In this document: positions 50,911 to 60,063 of the stretch, one piece after another | Numbering within the stretch: the first letter of the stretch is position 1 | How the letters are laid out: the number at the start of each line of letters is the position of its first letter | Assembly: GCF_040829825.1 (NCBI RefSeq) | Contig: NZ_JBFOLH010000011.1 | DNA length: 64,000 nt | Origin: Leadbetterella sp040829825 | Lineage (GTDB): Bacteria; Bacteroidota; Bacteroidia; Cytophagales; Spirosomataceae | Strand: one strand, 5' to 3' | Notes under the pieces: model-generated | What the model was told of the DNA's origin: nothing | What the model saw: only the letters and a program-made list of their open reading frames with translations | The model's database searches: none | Translations under genes and position numbers: made by a program

Positions 50911-52632
50911 ATGAAGAAATACTTTCTCCTCTTCCTCCTTGCCGGTATCGCGCTGGGTCTCCGTCTCTACCGGCTGGATGCACGGGGACTGATCACCGAC
51001 GAGAAATTTACCCTGCTGAATGCCAACGGCTTCTGGGTAGACGGAGCCAACCAGTCGGCTTTTAAGAAAGACTATTTTACGGCAGCTGACTTCTGGGAGG
51101 AGAAAGGCGTACGCGACTACCTGGATGCCAGTGCGCATGCCGATTTCGGAACCCACATGGTACACAATACCGTGCTGCATTACTGGATGAAAGCCTTCGG
51201 GAACTCCGATTATTCCGTGCGGCTGCCCGGCACGCTCTTCAATGTGCTTACAGTTATCCTCCTCTTCCTGCTGGTTCTCAAATACTTCGGAAGCTATCGG
51301 ATGGCCTTCCTGGCGGGCCTTTTCCTGGCCGTTGACCCGCTGAATGTAGCCCAGAGCCATATTGCGCGCAGCTACCCGCTCTCCTTTTTCCTGATCACCC
51401 TCAGTACGGAATACTTTATCCGGATCGTACGCCGGGAGGCATCCGTCAAAAACTTTGTCATATATACTTTGCTGGTGGCACTGGCCCTGCTGAACCACTA
51501 CATAAACTTCTTTATCCCCCTGGCGCACGGGTTGATCTTCCTGGTTCTCCGCAATAAAAAGCAGCTCTGGCCGGGGTTTATTGCTGCTGCGGCATTCAAT
51601 GCCCTGCTGCTTTTTTACTGGTTCAACTGGGGCGGCGGCTATACCGCCATGGGGTTCCTGAAAGATAAAAATGAGCTGCACAGGAAGATCGCCGAGAACC
51701 AGAACGATGACCTGAGCATGACCATCCAGAAATCTACGCCCGACCTCATCGTTAAAAAAGCCATCGGCCTGTATTACGATATCGGCGTGCTGGGGCACGG
51801 TCTTTTTGACCGGGTCAAAGGAGTGAAGGTTTTTTTGAGCTCCTTCCTGTTCTTTGCAGCGGTAATGCTGGCCGTACAATACAAAAAGCGGGTGTGGGTC
51901 AGGTACGGGTCGGTCGTGCTGGCCTTGCTGATCCTGGCCCTGCAGGCAACGTACATAACGGGTATCCTGGTATCGGCCGGTATTTTTGTGATTCTTTACT
52001 TTGCCTGGAAAGCCCTGCGCGAAAGCTATGTTTTTGAATCGGAAAAGGGACAGTTTGTATGGCTGATGACCGGTTTCCTGATGCTTATCCTGCCGGTGCT
52101 TTTCGTGGTTAACGATGCTTACAGCAACGGCAACACCACCAGCCTTACCCACCGCTACATTGGCAATGCCTCACCGTTTGTAGTCATTCTTATAGCCGTA
52201 GGAATGGTCAGGGCGGCAGATTTCCGTTTCGGATTCCTGCTGTGGATGGCTTTTATCACGGTAGTGCAGGCCGGAAGCATACGGAAAGGACTAAACGATT
52301 ACTTTGCCGACCGTTCGGTGTACAACGCCTGGTTTGTGCCGGCACGGGTGAGCAATCCCTACCGGCAGGTAGCAGAGCGGCTTCAGGAACAGGCGATGCC
52401 CGGAGATACGGTGCTTATTCCCGGAGCATATAAAGATAAATACCAGGAACGTTTTAACCCGGATATGGAAATATCCTATAAAGATGCACAATTCCTGAAC
52501 CTCTACCTCAGCAAAGACTTCACCGTACCGCAACGGGTAGACCCGCAGGAGCGTGAAAAACTGTACCTGAAGAGGGAGAGTGGAGAAAAAGTGCTTATTT
52601 TTGACTTTAAAGGCGAGGAATACCGATACTAA
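50911..52632 (+). CDS. GT39/PMT-2-type membrane glycosyltransferase
   Basis: A 573-residue integral membrane protein with about 12 hydrophobic helices. The first outer loop has the acidic DEKF site (LITDEKFTLLNAN; cf. the DE of GT39/ArnT) and a later HYWMKAFGNSDYSVRLPG, typical of PMT_2/ArnT-like enzymes that transfer sugars from polyprenyl-phosphate. It follows a dolichyl-phosphate-type synthase and precedes another GT2, so the three likely decorate protein or lipid outside the membrane. Confidence 0.85.
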   Translation: MKKYFLLFLLAGIALGLRLYRLDARGLITDEKFTLLNANGFWVDGANQSAFKKDYFTAADFWEEKGVRDYLDASAHADFGTHMVHNTVLHYWMKAFGNSDYSVRLPGTLFNVLTVILLFLLVLKYFGSYRMAFLAGLFLAVDPLNVAQSHIARSYPLSFFLITLSTEYFIRIVRREASVKNFVIYTLLVALALLNHYINFFIPLAHGLIFLVLRNKKQLWPGFIAAAAFNALLLFYWFNWGGGYTAMGFLKDKNELHRKIAENQNDDLSMTIQKSTPDLIVKKAIGLYYDIGVLGHGLFDRVKGVKVFLSSFLFFAAVMLAVQYKKRVWVRYGSVVLALLILALQATYITGILVSAGIFVILYFAWKALRESYVFESEKGQFVWLMTGFLMLILPVLFVVNDAYSNGNTTSLTHRYIGNASPFVVILIAVGMVRAADFRFGFLLWMAFITVVQAGSIRKGLNDYFADRSVYNAWFVPARVSNPYRQVAERLQEQAMPGDTVLIPGAYKDKYQERFNPDMEISYKDAQFLNLYLSKDFTVPQRVDPQEREKLYLKRESGEKVLIFDFKGEEYRY

Positions 52633-52635
52633 TCA

Positions 52636-53562
52636 ATGAAAATAAAGATTATCATGCCGGTTTACAACGATTGGGAGGCTCTGAAGCTCCTGGTCAGCAG
52701 AACCGATGAGCTGTATAAAAACAAAGGCTACCAGATTTCTTACCTGGCTGTAGACGACTGCTCCAGCATTCCGTATAATGCCGAAGATTTTAAGGAGTTT
52801 GACCTCCAGGTCATTCACCTGATCAGCAACCAGGGGCATCAGCGGGCCATCGCCATCGGGCTTTCGTATTTTGCAGATAACCGGAGCGCCGACATCGTGA
52901 TTGTCATGGATTCTGACGGGGAAGATCAGCCCGAGCATATCGAAGACCTGCTGGCCAAAGCGGCCGGAGAACCCGATAAGATCATATTTGCCCAAAGAAA
53001 AAAACGGACCGAATCTTTCGTGTTCAGGTTTTTTTACCGCATCTATAAGCTGGTATTCAAGCTGATGACCGGTAACGTGATCACCTTCGGTAACTACAGC
53101 CTAATTCCTGCCCACAAGGTGAAGAAGCTGGCCAATGTTTCGGAGCTCTGGAACAACTACCCCGGGGCCATCATCCGCTCCCGGCTGCCGTTTGACTCGG
53201 TGCCGCTCGACAGGGGCGTACGGCTGGCCGGGAAATCAAAGATGAACTTCAGCTCACTGGTGCTGCACGGCATGAGTGCGGTTTCGGTATTCCTGGATAT
53301 CACCGCGGTGCGTATCGTGATGTTTGCCGCCGTCATGATCGTTTCGTCGGTGGTGGGGGTTTTTGTTGTGCTCTACTTTAAATATGGGCTGGGCCAGGCT
53401 ACACCGGGTTGGGCCACCAGCGTTATTTCGGGGCTGTTTATCGTATTTATACAAGGGTTTTTTATCGCCTTGTTTATTCTTTTTATGGTGCTGAGCTCCA
53501 GGCGCTACACCAGCTTTATCCCGTATTTCGGCTATAAAAAATTTATTGAATCTGTAGAGTGA
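52636..53562 (+). CDS. Family 2 glycosyltransferase
   Basis: A 308-residue GT-A enzyme. It has IIMPVYNDWEAL, VDDCSSI, SNQGHQRAIAIGL and VMDSDGEDQPEH (metal site), and two C-terminal membrane helices. It starts three bases after the GT39-like gene, in one operon with it. It probably makes or extends a lipid-linked sugar. Confidence 0.9.
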   Translation: MKIKIIMPVYNDWEALKLLVSRTDELYKNKGYQISYLAVDDCSSIPYNAEDFKEFDLQVIHLISNQGHQRAIAIGLSYFADNRSADIVIVMDSDGEDQPEHIEDLLAKAAGEPDKIIFAQRKKRTESFVFRFFYRIYKLVFKLMTGNVITFGNYSLIPAHKVKKLANVSELWNNYPGAIIRSRLPFDSVPLDRGVRLAGKSKMNFSSLVLHGMSAVSVFLDITAVRIVMFAAVMIVSSVVGVFVVLYFKYGLGQATPGWATSVISGLFIVFIQGFFIALFILFMVLSSRRYTSFIPYFGYKKFIESVE

Positions 53563-53741
53563 CCTTTTCCGAATACCTCCTGGCCAAAAAAATTGATGCC
53601 GCCCGTTTTCAGTCGGCAGAGCCTGCCCTTTACCGGGAATGGGAAGAAGAATTCGGGCTGATGCATCCCGAAAGTTTTACTGTGCGTAAAAAATATAAAA
53701 TTAACCCGGTCAGGAGGAAATACCTTTTAAGCGAGAAGTGA
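53559..53741 (+). CDS. Small conserved-looking protein
   Basis: A 60-residue basic protein, MTFSEYLLAKKIDAARFQSA to the end, with a GTG start (53559) that overlaps the preceding TGA. I know no function for it. Short proteins of this look are often seen after transferases in Bacteroidota. Signal-free, no membrane segment. Confidence 0.65.
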   Translation: MTFSEYLLAKKIDAARFQSAEPALYREWEEEFGLMHPESFTVRKKYKINPVRRKYLLSEK

Positions 53742-53806
53742 AAAGTGAAAAACTAAAAATCAGGATACCTTTTCTTTTCACTTTTAGCTTTTAAATTTTA
53801 AGTTTT
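53736..53806 (+). terminator. Purine-rich hairpin after the glycosyltransferase block
   Basis: AAAAGTGAAAA pairs with TTTTCACTTTT across about 30 bases and is followed by T-rich sequence. It may serve as a terminator and also looks like a palindromic intergenic repeat. Confidence 0.45.
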
Positions 53807-53843
53807 TTGCCTAACATTGTGGTCAAAATATATCTGATTATTT

Positions 53844-54224
53844 ATGAATTTTCCTGAAGGAATCAAGTACACCGAAGAACACGAATGGATCAGCCTTGAA
53901 GGAGACGTGGCGACCATCGGCATTACTGACTTTGCACAAAGCGAATTGGGAGATATTGTCTTCGTAGAAGTGGAGACAGTGGGCGAATCTCTGGGTAAAA
54001 ATGAGATCTTCGGTACGGTAGAAGCCGTGAAAACCGTTTCTGATCTTTACCTGCCCGTGAGCGGTGAAGTGCTGGAAGTAAATGCAAGACTGGCCGATGA
54101 GCCCGAGCTGATCAACAACGACCCGTTTGGAGAAGGGTGGATCATTAAGCTTAAGGTAGATAATGCGGCCGATGTTGACGCGCTGATGGATGCAGACGCA
54201 TACAAAGAATCGGTGGGGCATTGA
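53844..54224 (+). CDS. gcvH: Glycine cleavage system H protein
   Basis: A 126-residue lipoyl carrier. The lipoyl-Lys is in FGTVEAVKTVSDLYLP (about residue 63), the start YTEEHEWI and the end PFGEGWIIKLK are typical. It shuttles the aminomethyl group in the glycine cleavage system. Monocistronic, with a terminator behind. Confidence 0.95.
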   Translation: MNFPEGIKYTEEHEWISLEGDVATIGITDFAQSELGDIVFVEVETVGESLGKNEIFGTVEAVKTVSDLYLPVSGEVLEVNARLADEPELINNDPFGEGWIIKLKVDNAADVDALMDADAYKESVGH

Positions 54225-54253
54225 TTATGAATTCGAAAGATTAAAATAACAGG

Positions 54254-54278
54254 TAGCCCATAAGTGGGCTATTTTTTT
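54254..54278 (+). terminator. Terminator after gcvH
   Basis: TAGCCCA-TAAG-TGGGCTA followed by TTTTTTT. Confidence 0.88.
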
Positions 54279-54286
54279 GTACAGGA

Positions 54287-55564
54287 ATGAAGCTGGTAAT
54301 TCAAAACGTTAAAGTTGCAGATAAAAATTCCTCCTTCAACGGGAAAACCGTTAGCCTTCAGACAGAAGGAGGAAAGATCACCCGGATATCCGGGACCCCG
54401 CTGACCGGCACAGACTCCGAAGTTTTTGATGCTGCGGGAATGCACGTTTCTCCCGGTTGGGCAGATGGCGGCGCTCACCTGAAAGACCCGGGATACGAAT
54501 GGCTGGATGACCTGGCTTCGCTCAGCGATGCCGCAGCCCATGGCGGCTTTACCAAAGTGCTGGGGTTTCCGAATACGCAACCCGTGGTGCAGAGCAAAGA
54601 GGCCATAAGCTATTTCACCCGTTTCAATACCGGCAGTGCGGTTCAGCTGCTGAATCTGGCGGCCGTAACCCGCAATTGCAAAGGCGAAGACTTCACCGAT
54701 ATGATTGATCTGAAAACAGGCGGTGCAGCCGGTTTTTCAGACGGCCGTGAGGCCATTCAGAACTCCGATATATTTCTTAAAACGCTGCAATACCTCGAAC
54801 CCCTGGATACCGTGCTGGTGGTTAAGTCGGAAGACCGCTACCTGAGCATGTACGGGCAGATGCACGAAGGGGTCACCAGCACCCTGCTGGGCCTGAAGGG
54901 GATCCCCTCGGCGGGTGAAGAGCTGATGATCATGCGGAACCTGAAGCTCCTGGAGTACAGCGGGGTAAAATCAGAAAGGCCCGTTCTTCATTTTTCCACC
55001 ATCTCCACCCGCGGAGCCGTAGAGCTGATCAGGGAGGCAAAGCAAAAAGGCCTTCCCGTTTCCTGCGATATTGCAGCGCATCACCTGGTGTTTACGGAAG
55101 AAGACCTCATGGGTTTTGATACCAACCTCAAAGTGTATCCGCCCTTCCGTTCGGCCGATGACATCGAAGCCCTGAAAGAGGGGCTGAAAGACGGCACCAT
55201 TGATATGATCGTATCTGACCATAACTCCTGGGATGAAGAGCACAAAACCCTTGAATTTGATGCGGCAGAGTTTGGCGCAACAGGCCTGCAGACCGTGTTC
55301 CCGGTAGTGCTGGAATACGGCGGGGTAGAAGCCGTGCTGGAGAAGCTGGTGTACAATCCCCGGAAGATCTTCCGCCTGCCTGTTACCCGTATTGAAGAAG
55401 GCCACGCCGCAGACCTGACCGTTTTTTCGACTGAAGAACGGTATCTTTTCTCGGAAAGCCTGATCCGGTCAAAAGGGAAAAACTCGCCGTTCCTGGGGCG
55501 TGAGCTGAAGGGAAGGGCCAAAGCGATTTTAAATAACGGATTTTTTAAAGTGAATCACTCATGA
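54287..55564 (+). CDS. Dihydroorotase homologue lacking metal ligands (PyrC'-like)
   Basis: A 425-residue amidohydrolase-fold protein aligned with class I dihydroorotases. Where the catalytic motif should be DxHxHxRxPG it reads SPGWADGGAHLKDPGYE, so the HxH pair is missing. The motif equivalent to EDHSL reads SEDRYLS without His. One metal-site His survives in LHFSTIS, and the distal VSDHNSWDEEH keeps an Asp. Such proteins occur widely in Bacteroidota and are thought to be inactive partners, or to use another site. Pairing with aspartate carbamoyltransferase is the known role of PyrC'-type subunits. Confidence 0.85.
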   Translation: MKLVIQNVKVADKNSSFNGKTVSLQTEGGKITRISGTPLTGTDSEVFDAAGMHVSPGWADGGAHLKDPGYEWLDDLASLSDAAAHGGFTKVLGFPNTQPVVQSKEAISYFTRFNTGSAVQLLNLAAVTRNCKGEDFTDMIDLKTGGAAGFSDGREAIQNSDIFLKTLQYLEPLDTVLVVKSEDRYLSMYGQMHEGVTSTLLGLKGIPSAGEELMIMRNLKLLEYSGVKSERPVLHFSTISTRGAVELIREAKQKGLPVSCDIAAHHLVFTEEDLMGFDTNLKVYPPFRSADDIEALKEGLKDGTIDMIVSDHNSWDEEHKTLEFDAAEFGATGLQTVFPVVLEYGGVEAVLEKLVYNPRKIFRLPVTRIEEGHAADLTVFSTEERYLFSESLIRSKGKNSPFLGRELKGRAKAILNNGFFKVNHS

Positions 55565-56070
55565 ACCGGCTCGTAAAAAATGCGTTGATCTTCGGAACCA
55601 TAGCAGGTGTAACCTGTTTCCTGTTCTTCCTGGTGCTGTACGGGATGAGCGATAACCCCCTTTCCCTGCGCAGGCCTGATCTTGGCATCAATATTATATT
55701 TATCGGCTCGGCCATCTGGTACTACAAGCGGTCGAATAACGGGTATCTCCACTTCTACGAAGGGTTTTCTATAGGCTTCCTGACGAATATCCTGGCTGCT
55801 TTAATCACCGGAGTGCTTATTTTCCTATTTTTGCAATTCATAGACGGGCAACCTCTTGAAAGGTGGATGACGGAAAGCCGGCAAATGCTTATCGCTGACC
55901 GTGCAAGGAGCAAAGACCTGATGAGCGAAGAAACCTTTCAGACCTTGCTGGATTCTTTCGGGAAGAAACGCCCGTCAGTGGTTATCGGAGATGAGCTCCT
56001 GTACAAACAACTGGCCGTTGTTGCGGTTACTCTCTTCAGTATGGCTATGCGTAAAATCAAACCTTTATAA
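55561..56070 (+). CDS. DUF4199 membrane protein
   Basis: A 169-residue protein with four predicted helices (residues 8-28, 40-55, 68-90, 145-162), overlapping the stop of the upstream gene as ATGA. The YEGFSIGFLTNILAALITG segment is typical of DUF4199. Function unknown. A second member follows three bases later. Confidence 0.82.
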   Translation: MNRLVKNALIFGTIAGVTCFLFFLVLYGMSDNPLSLRRPDLGINIIFIGSAIWYYKRSNNGYLHFYEGFSIGFLTNILAALITGVLIFLFLQFIDGQPLERWMTESRQMLIADRARSKDLMSEETFQTLLDSFGKKRPSVVIGDELLYKQLAVVAVTLFSMAMRKIKPL

Positions 56071-56072
56071 AT

Positions 56073-56588
56073 ATGGAAAAAGTATCTACAGCAAGAATTG
56101 CCCTGAAATGGGGATTAATTTATGGTTTGTTAAGTGTAGTGGTAACTACCATTATCTATACATTTAATCTTCTTTCCCAGCAATGGATAAGCTCAGTGGT
56201 CTCGATACTGCTTTCGTTCGGCGTGCTGTTCCTGGCTTTCAGGGAATTCAGGGAACTGAACGGCGGCTTTATGAGCTTCGGCCAGGGCCTCGGCCTGGGC
56301 ATGCTGTTATTCGTTACCGGGGGGGTGCTGGCTGCCGGTTTTGATATCGTCTATAAAAAAGTCATTGATCCCGGTATAATTGATAAAATCCTGGAAATGA
56401 CCGAAATGCAATATGAAAAATCAGGACTGTCACCGGATGCCATTGAAAAGGCTATGGAATCGGCCAAACCTTTTATAGCCGGTCCGCTGGCCCCTGTGGT
56501 GGTCATATTTTCATTTGCCCTTACCGGCTTTATCTGTTCGCTGATCATGGCGGCTATCATGAAAAAGAACCCGCCCGTGTTTGAATAA
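56073..56588 (+). CDS. DUF4199 membrane protein, second member
   Basis: A 171-residue paralogue of the preceding protein with the same four-helix layout and FMSFGQGLGLGMLLFVTGGVLA motif. The pair may form a hetero-oligomer. The gene is followed immediately by gldF. Confidence 0.82.
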   Translation: MEKVSTARIALKWGLIYGLLSVVVTTIIYTFNLLSQQWISSVVSILLSFGVLFLAFREFRELNGGFMSFGQGLGLGMLLFVTGGVLAAGFDIVYKKVIDPGIIDKILEMTEMQYEKSGLSPDAIEKAMESAKPFIAGPLAPVVVIFSFALTGFICSLIMAAIMKKNPPVFE

Positions 56589-56590
56589 AT

Positions 56591-57316
56591 ATGTGGAGTA
56601 TCTTTAGGAAAGAAGTTGCTGTATTTTTTAATTCGCTGATCGCCTACATCGTTATAGGGGTATTCCTGCTGCTGAACGGGCTGCTGTTCTGGTTGTACCC
56701 CGAAACGAGCATACTGGACTACGGTTATGCGGAAATGGATGGCTTTTTTCAATGGTGTCCCTATATCCTCCTGTTCTTCGTGCCCGCCATTACCATGCGG
56801 ATGTTCTCGGAAGAGCTGCGGTCGGGTACCATTGAATTCCTGTTGACAAGACCGGTCTCCCTGCCGGCGGTTATCGGTGGCAAATACCTCTCCTGCATCT
56901 TTATTATCGTGCTGGCGTTGCTGCCTACGCTGATTTACTATATCAGCTTATATCAGCTGGGAAACCCCGTAGGGAATATTGATTCGGCGTCTGTGGCCGG
57001 TTCGTACTTCGGGCTGGTGCTGCTGGCCTCGGTTTATGCGGCAGTAGGGCTGTTTATGTCTTCCGTGACCCGTAATCAGGTGGTGGCCTTTCTCCTGACG
57101 GCCGTGGTTTGCTATATCCTCATGGCAGGACTGGAGCAGGTTTCGGGCCTGTTTTCAGGAGGTGTACAGTTTATCTTATCCTATCTCGGGCTCAGCTTTC
57201 ACTACAGTTCCCTGGGAAAGGGTGTTATTGACAGCCGTGACGTGATCTTTTTTGTGAGCGTTGCCTTTGTTTTCCTGGTTCTGACCTTATCATCATTAAA
57301 CAACATCAGAAAATGA
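56591..57316 (+). CDS. gldF: Gliding-motility ABC permease GldF
   Basis: A 241-residue ABC-2 permease of six helices. The sequence MWSIFRKEVAVFFNSLIAYIV, RMFSEELRSGTIEFLLTRPV and the C-terminal LSLNNIRK-like end are typical of GldF. In gliding members it works with GldA (ATPase) and GldG. GldG is normally encoded next, but here phzF follows with a four-base overlap, so GldG must be elsewhere or absent. Confidence 0.88.
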   Translation: MWSIFRKEVAVFFNSLIAYIVIGVFLLLNGLLFWLYPETSILDYGYAEMDGFFQWCPYILLFFVPAITMRMFSEELRSGTIEFLLTRPVSLPAVIGGKYLSCIFIIVLALLPTLIYYISLYQLGNPVGNIDSASVAGSYFGLVLLASVYAAVGLFMSSVTRNQVVAFLLTAVVCYILMAGLEQVSGLFSGGVQFILSYLGLSFHYSSLGKGVIDSRDVIFFVSVAFVFLVLTLSSLNNIRK

Positions 57317-58107
57317 TCTCGTTAAAAATTTTTCATATCAACTCATTCAGCTCCGAAGACTTCAAAGGCAACCCGGCAGGGGTAGTGCCGCTTGATTTCT
57401 GGATCTCGGATGCATTGATGCAGAAAATAGCTAACCAGAACGGGTTGTCGGAAACAGCTTTTTTTGTTAAAACTATCCGCGGCTTCTCTATTCGCTGGTT
57501 TACGCCCGATGTGGAAGTGCCACTCTGCGGACACGCCACTTTGGCTGCCGGTTATGTGCTCATTGAGTATATGGGGCACCCGGAAGACCGCATCCTGTTC
57601 GAATCGCGTAGCGGCGACCTGGAATTTGTAAAAAAAGACGACATCTATTACCTCGACTTCCCGGCGTTTGAGCCCGAAGAAAAAGATTTTGACTTCCCTT
57701 TTCAAAAAGTGCTGGGTATCAGTCCGGTGCAGGTGCTGCAGGCCAATGAAGATGTGATGGCGGTATTTGAATCGGAAGAAGATATTCTCCGGATCCGGCC
57801 CGATTTCAACGCCCTGGCCCGCCTGAAAGCCCGCGGACTGATCGTTACGGCGCCCGGCAGAACCGTTGATTTTGTTTCCCGCTTCTTTGCGCCCGGCCTG
57901 GGCATTAACGAAGACCCCGTAACGGGTTCATCCTTCACCAAGTTGTTCCCTTACTGGGCCAAAAAATTGAATAAAACTGTTTTTGAAGCCCGGCAAATAT
58001 CCGACAGGGGCGGAAAAGTAGTAGGTGAATACAAAGGCGACCGGGTACTGATAGGGGGCGATGCCGCTGCCTACCTCAGGGGTGAAATATATGTCAAAAA
58101 TCAATAG
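57313..58107 (+). CDS. PhzF-family isomerase-like protein
   Basis: A 264-residue diaminopimelate epimerase-fold protein. SEDFKGNPAGVVPL, ANQNGLSETAFFV, WFTPDVEVPLCGHATLA and EDPVTGSSFTKLFPYW are all PhzF signatures. The Glu in SETAF is the catalytic acid/base of PhzF. It starts inside the gldF stop (ATGA). No phenazine genes are present, so the true substrate is unknown. Confidence 0.92.
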   Translation: MISLKIFHINSFSSEDFKGNPAGVVPLDFWISDALMQKIANQNGLSETAFFVKTIRGFSIRWFTPDVEVPLCGHATLAAGYVLIEYMGHPEDRILFESRSGDLEFVKKDDIYYLDFPAFEPEEKDFDFPFQKVLGISPVQVLQANEDVMAVFESEEDILRIRPDFNALARLKARGLIVTAPGRTVDFVSRFFAPGLGINEDPVTGSSFTKLFPYWAKKLNKTVFEARQISDRGGKVVGEYKGDRVLIGGDAAAYLRGEIYVKNQ

Positions 58108-58145
58108 GGACGTAACTGCTTCGAATACAATATTTAAGCATTTAC

Positions 58146-58177
58146 TTGACAACCCCTGTTCTGATTTCGTACTTTTG
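58146..58177 (+). promoter_or_regulatory. Bacteroidota promoter upstream of queA
   Basis: TTG at 58146-58148 and TACTTTTG at 58170-58177 are 21 bases apart and match the TTG/TAnnTTTG consensus. The start would be near 58183, with a leader of about 60 bases. Confidence 0.65.
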
Positions 58178-58242
58178 CGCTTATTTTCAACAAATGGGCT
58201 GCCTGACGGGTGATTACCAGGCGGCTTAATTAATGGTTCCTA

Positions 58243-59295
58243 ATGAAATTATCATCGTTTAAATTCGATCTTCCAAACAGTCTTATCGCACAACATCCAT
58301 ACCAGGACCGGGACGGCGCCCGGATGATGGTGCTGCACCGCAAGACCGGAAAAATAGAGCATAAGAAATTTACAGATATTATTGACTACTTCAGCGACGG
58401 CGACGTGATGGTGGCAAACGATACCAAAGTGTTTCCCGCCCGTTTATACGGTTCCAAAGAAAAAACCGGTGCCAAGATTGAAGTTTTCCTCCTCCGTGAG
58501 CTTAACCGTGAAATGCGCCTTTGGGACGTGCTCGTAGATCCGGCCCGGAAGATCCGGGTGGGCAACAAGCTCTATTTCGGAGACAGCGACCTGGTGGCGG
58601 AAGTCATAGACAATACCACCTCAAGAGGGAGGACCATCCGTTTCCTTTTTGACGGTAACCACGAGGAAATGATGGCCACCATCTACCAGCTGGGTGAAAC
58701 GCCGATTCCCAAAGACATTCTTCAGCGCGAAGTGGCCGACCACGACGAAGAGCGGTTCCAGACCATCTTTGCTACCCATGAAGGGGCCGTGGCCGCTCCT
58801 ATAGCCGGCATGCACTTTACCAAAAACATTGTGCGCAGAATGGAGATTAACGGGGTCGACTTCGTGCCGCTTACCCTGCATATCGGTATCGGAACGTTCC
58901 GCCAGGTAGAAGTAGAAGACCTTACCAAGCACAAAACCGACTCGGAAAACTTTGCCATACCCGAAAAAACCTGTGAAGTGGTTAACCGGGCCCTTGATGA
59001 AAATAAGCGGGTTTGTGCCATCGGAAGCACTTCCCTGCGGGCCATGGAGTCTTCTGTTTCGGCCAATAACCGCCTGAAGCCCCTGGAGAATGCCTGGACA
59101 GATAAGTTTATCTTCCCGCCCTTCGACTTTAAAATTGCGAATGCGTTGCTGACCAACTTCCATTTGCCGGAATCGATCCTGCTGATGACTACCTGCGCTT
59201 TTGGCGGTTATGAAACAGTCATCGAAGCTTACCAGGTAGCCATCAAGGAGAAATACAAATTCTTCACGTATGGCGATGCGATGTTGATCATATAA
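58243..59295 (+). CDS. queA: S-adenosylmethionine:tRNA ribosyltransferase-isomerase
   Basis: A 350-residue enzyme of queuosine synthesis. QueA signatures are IAQHPYQDRDGARMM, MVANDTKVFPARL, EGAVAAPIAGMHFT, PLTLHIGIGTFRQVE and TNFHLPESILLMT. It moves the ribosyl part of SAM onto preQ1 in tRNA. Ten bases separate it from ispD. Confidence 0.96.
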   Translation: MKLSSFKFDLPNSLIAQHPYQDRDGARMMVLHRKTGKIEHKKFTDIIDYFSDGDVMVANDTKVFPARLYGSKEKTGAKIEVFLLRELNREMRLWDVLVDPARKIRVGNKLYFGDSDLVAEVIDNTTSRGRTIRFLFDGNHEEMMATIYQLGETPIPKDILQREVADHDEERFQTIFATHEGAVAAPIAGMHFTKNIVRRMEINGVDFVPLTLHIGIGTFRQVEVEDLTKHKTDSENFAIPEKTCEVVNRALDENKRVCAIGSTSLRAMESSVSANNRLKPLENAWTDKFIFPPFDFKIANALLTNFHLPESILLMTTCAFGGYETVIEAYQVAIKEKYKFFTYGDAMLII

Positions 59296-59305
59296 TAAGT
59301 ACCGG

Positions 59306-59986
59306 GTGCTTCGAAAAATCGCCATCATAGTAGCCAGCGGCACAGGCAGCCGCATGGGCGGGGAGGTTCCCAAACAATTTCTTCTGCTCAAAGGGAAACC
59401 TGTGCTGGTTCATACCCTGGAGAAATTCCTGAGTATCGGCGGGTGCGAGGTTTTCCTGGCTTTGTCAGAAGCCGGTCTGGCCGCCTGGGAACCCATAGCA
59501 CGGGAATACCTGCCTGACGCCCCTCTTACGCTCGTAAAAGGCGGGGAAACCCGTTTTCACTCGGTTAAAAATGCCCTGGCCGCTATTGAAGAAGAAGGGG
59601 ATGCCCTGGTGGCTATCCACGACGGTGTCAGGCCTTTTGTTACCCTGAATATCCTGCTGAACTCGTTTGTGGCGGCAGAAAGCTTCGGGGCGGTAGTGGC
59701 CTGCGTAGATAGTAAAGACTCGGTGCGCATAACCGGTGACGAAGGAAACCACGCCCTCAACCGGAACCGGGTCAAGCTGATCCAGACTCCCCAGACTTTT
59801 CGCCTGTCGGTGCTGAGAGAGGCCTTTAAAGTGGCCTACGATGAGCGCTTCACAGACGATGCCTCGGTAGTGGAAAATAGCGGCAACCCCATCCACCTTA
59901 TCGAAGGGAGCTACTCCAACATAAAGCTTACTACACCCGAAGACCTGGCCCTCGGCGAGCTGATCCTGGAAAACAGCGAAAGTTAA
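59306..59986 (+). CDS. ispD: 2-C-methyl-D-erythritol 4-phosphate cytidylyltransferase
   Basis: A 226-residue MEP-pathway enzyme. ASGTGSRMGGEVPKQF is the CTP site (with Ser for the usual Gly), followed by VAIHDGVRPFV, LIQTPQTFR and DDASVVE. Start codon is GTG 59306, since no ATG is available before the motif. Together with queA it makes an operon. Confidence 0.94.
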   Translation: MLRKIAIIVASGTGSRMGGEVPKQFLLLKGKPVLVHTLEKFLSIGGCEVFLALSEAGLAAWEPIAREYLPDAPLTLVKGGETRFHSVKNALAAIEEEGDALVAIHDGVRPFVTLNILLNSFVAAESFGAVVACVDSKDSVRITGDEGNHALNRNRVKLIQTPQTFRLSVLREAFKVAYDERFTDDASVVENSGNPIHLIEGSYSNIKLTTPEDLALGELILENSES

Positions 59987-60029
59987 GGCACACCTGGCAG
60001 ACCGGGTACTCCATTGAAAAGCAAGTCAA

Positions 60030-60053
60030 CGGGTAAGCCATGCGGCTCACCCG
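60030..60053. terminator. Convergent hairpin between ispD and pckA
   Basis: CGGGTAAGCC-ATGC-GGCTCACCCG is a ten-base stem with one A-C mismatch between two convergent genes. The lack of a good U-run makes strength uncertain. Confidence 0.5.
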
Positions 60054-60063
60054 TCACCCGTAA

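Noticed and set aside
50881..52152. 423-codon minus-strand open frame
   Set aside because: It lies antisense to the GT39-like gene, has a low-complexity Gln/His/Arg/Glu-rich product with no domain, and is a by-product of codon bias.
57313..58107. Phenazine biosynthesis
   Set aside because: PhzF homologues are widespread without phenazine genes, and no other phz gene is in the window.
58621..59391. 256-codon minus-strand frame over queA
   Set aside because: Shadow of queA. No motifs, and queA is unambiguous.
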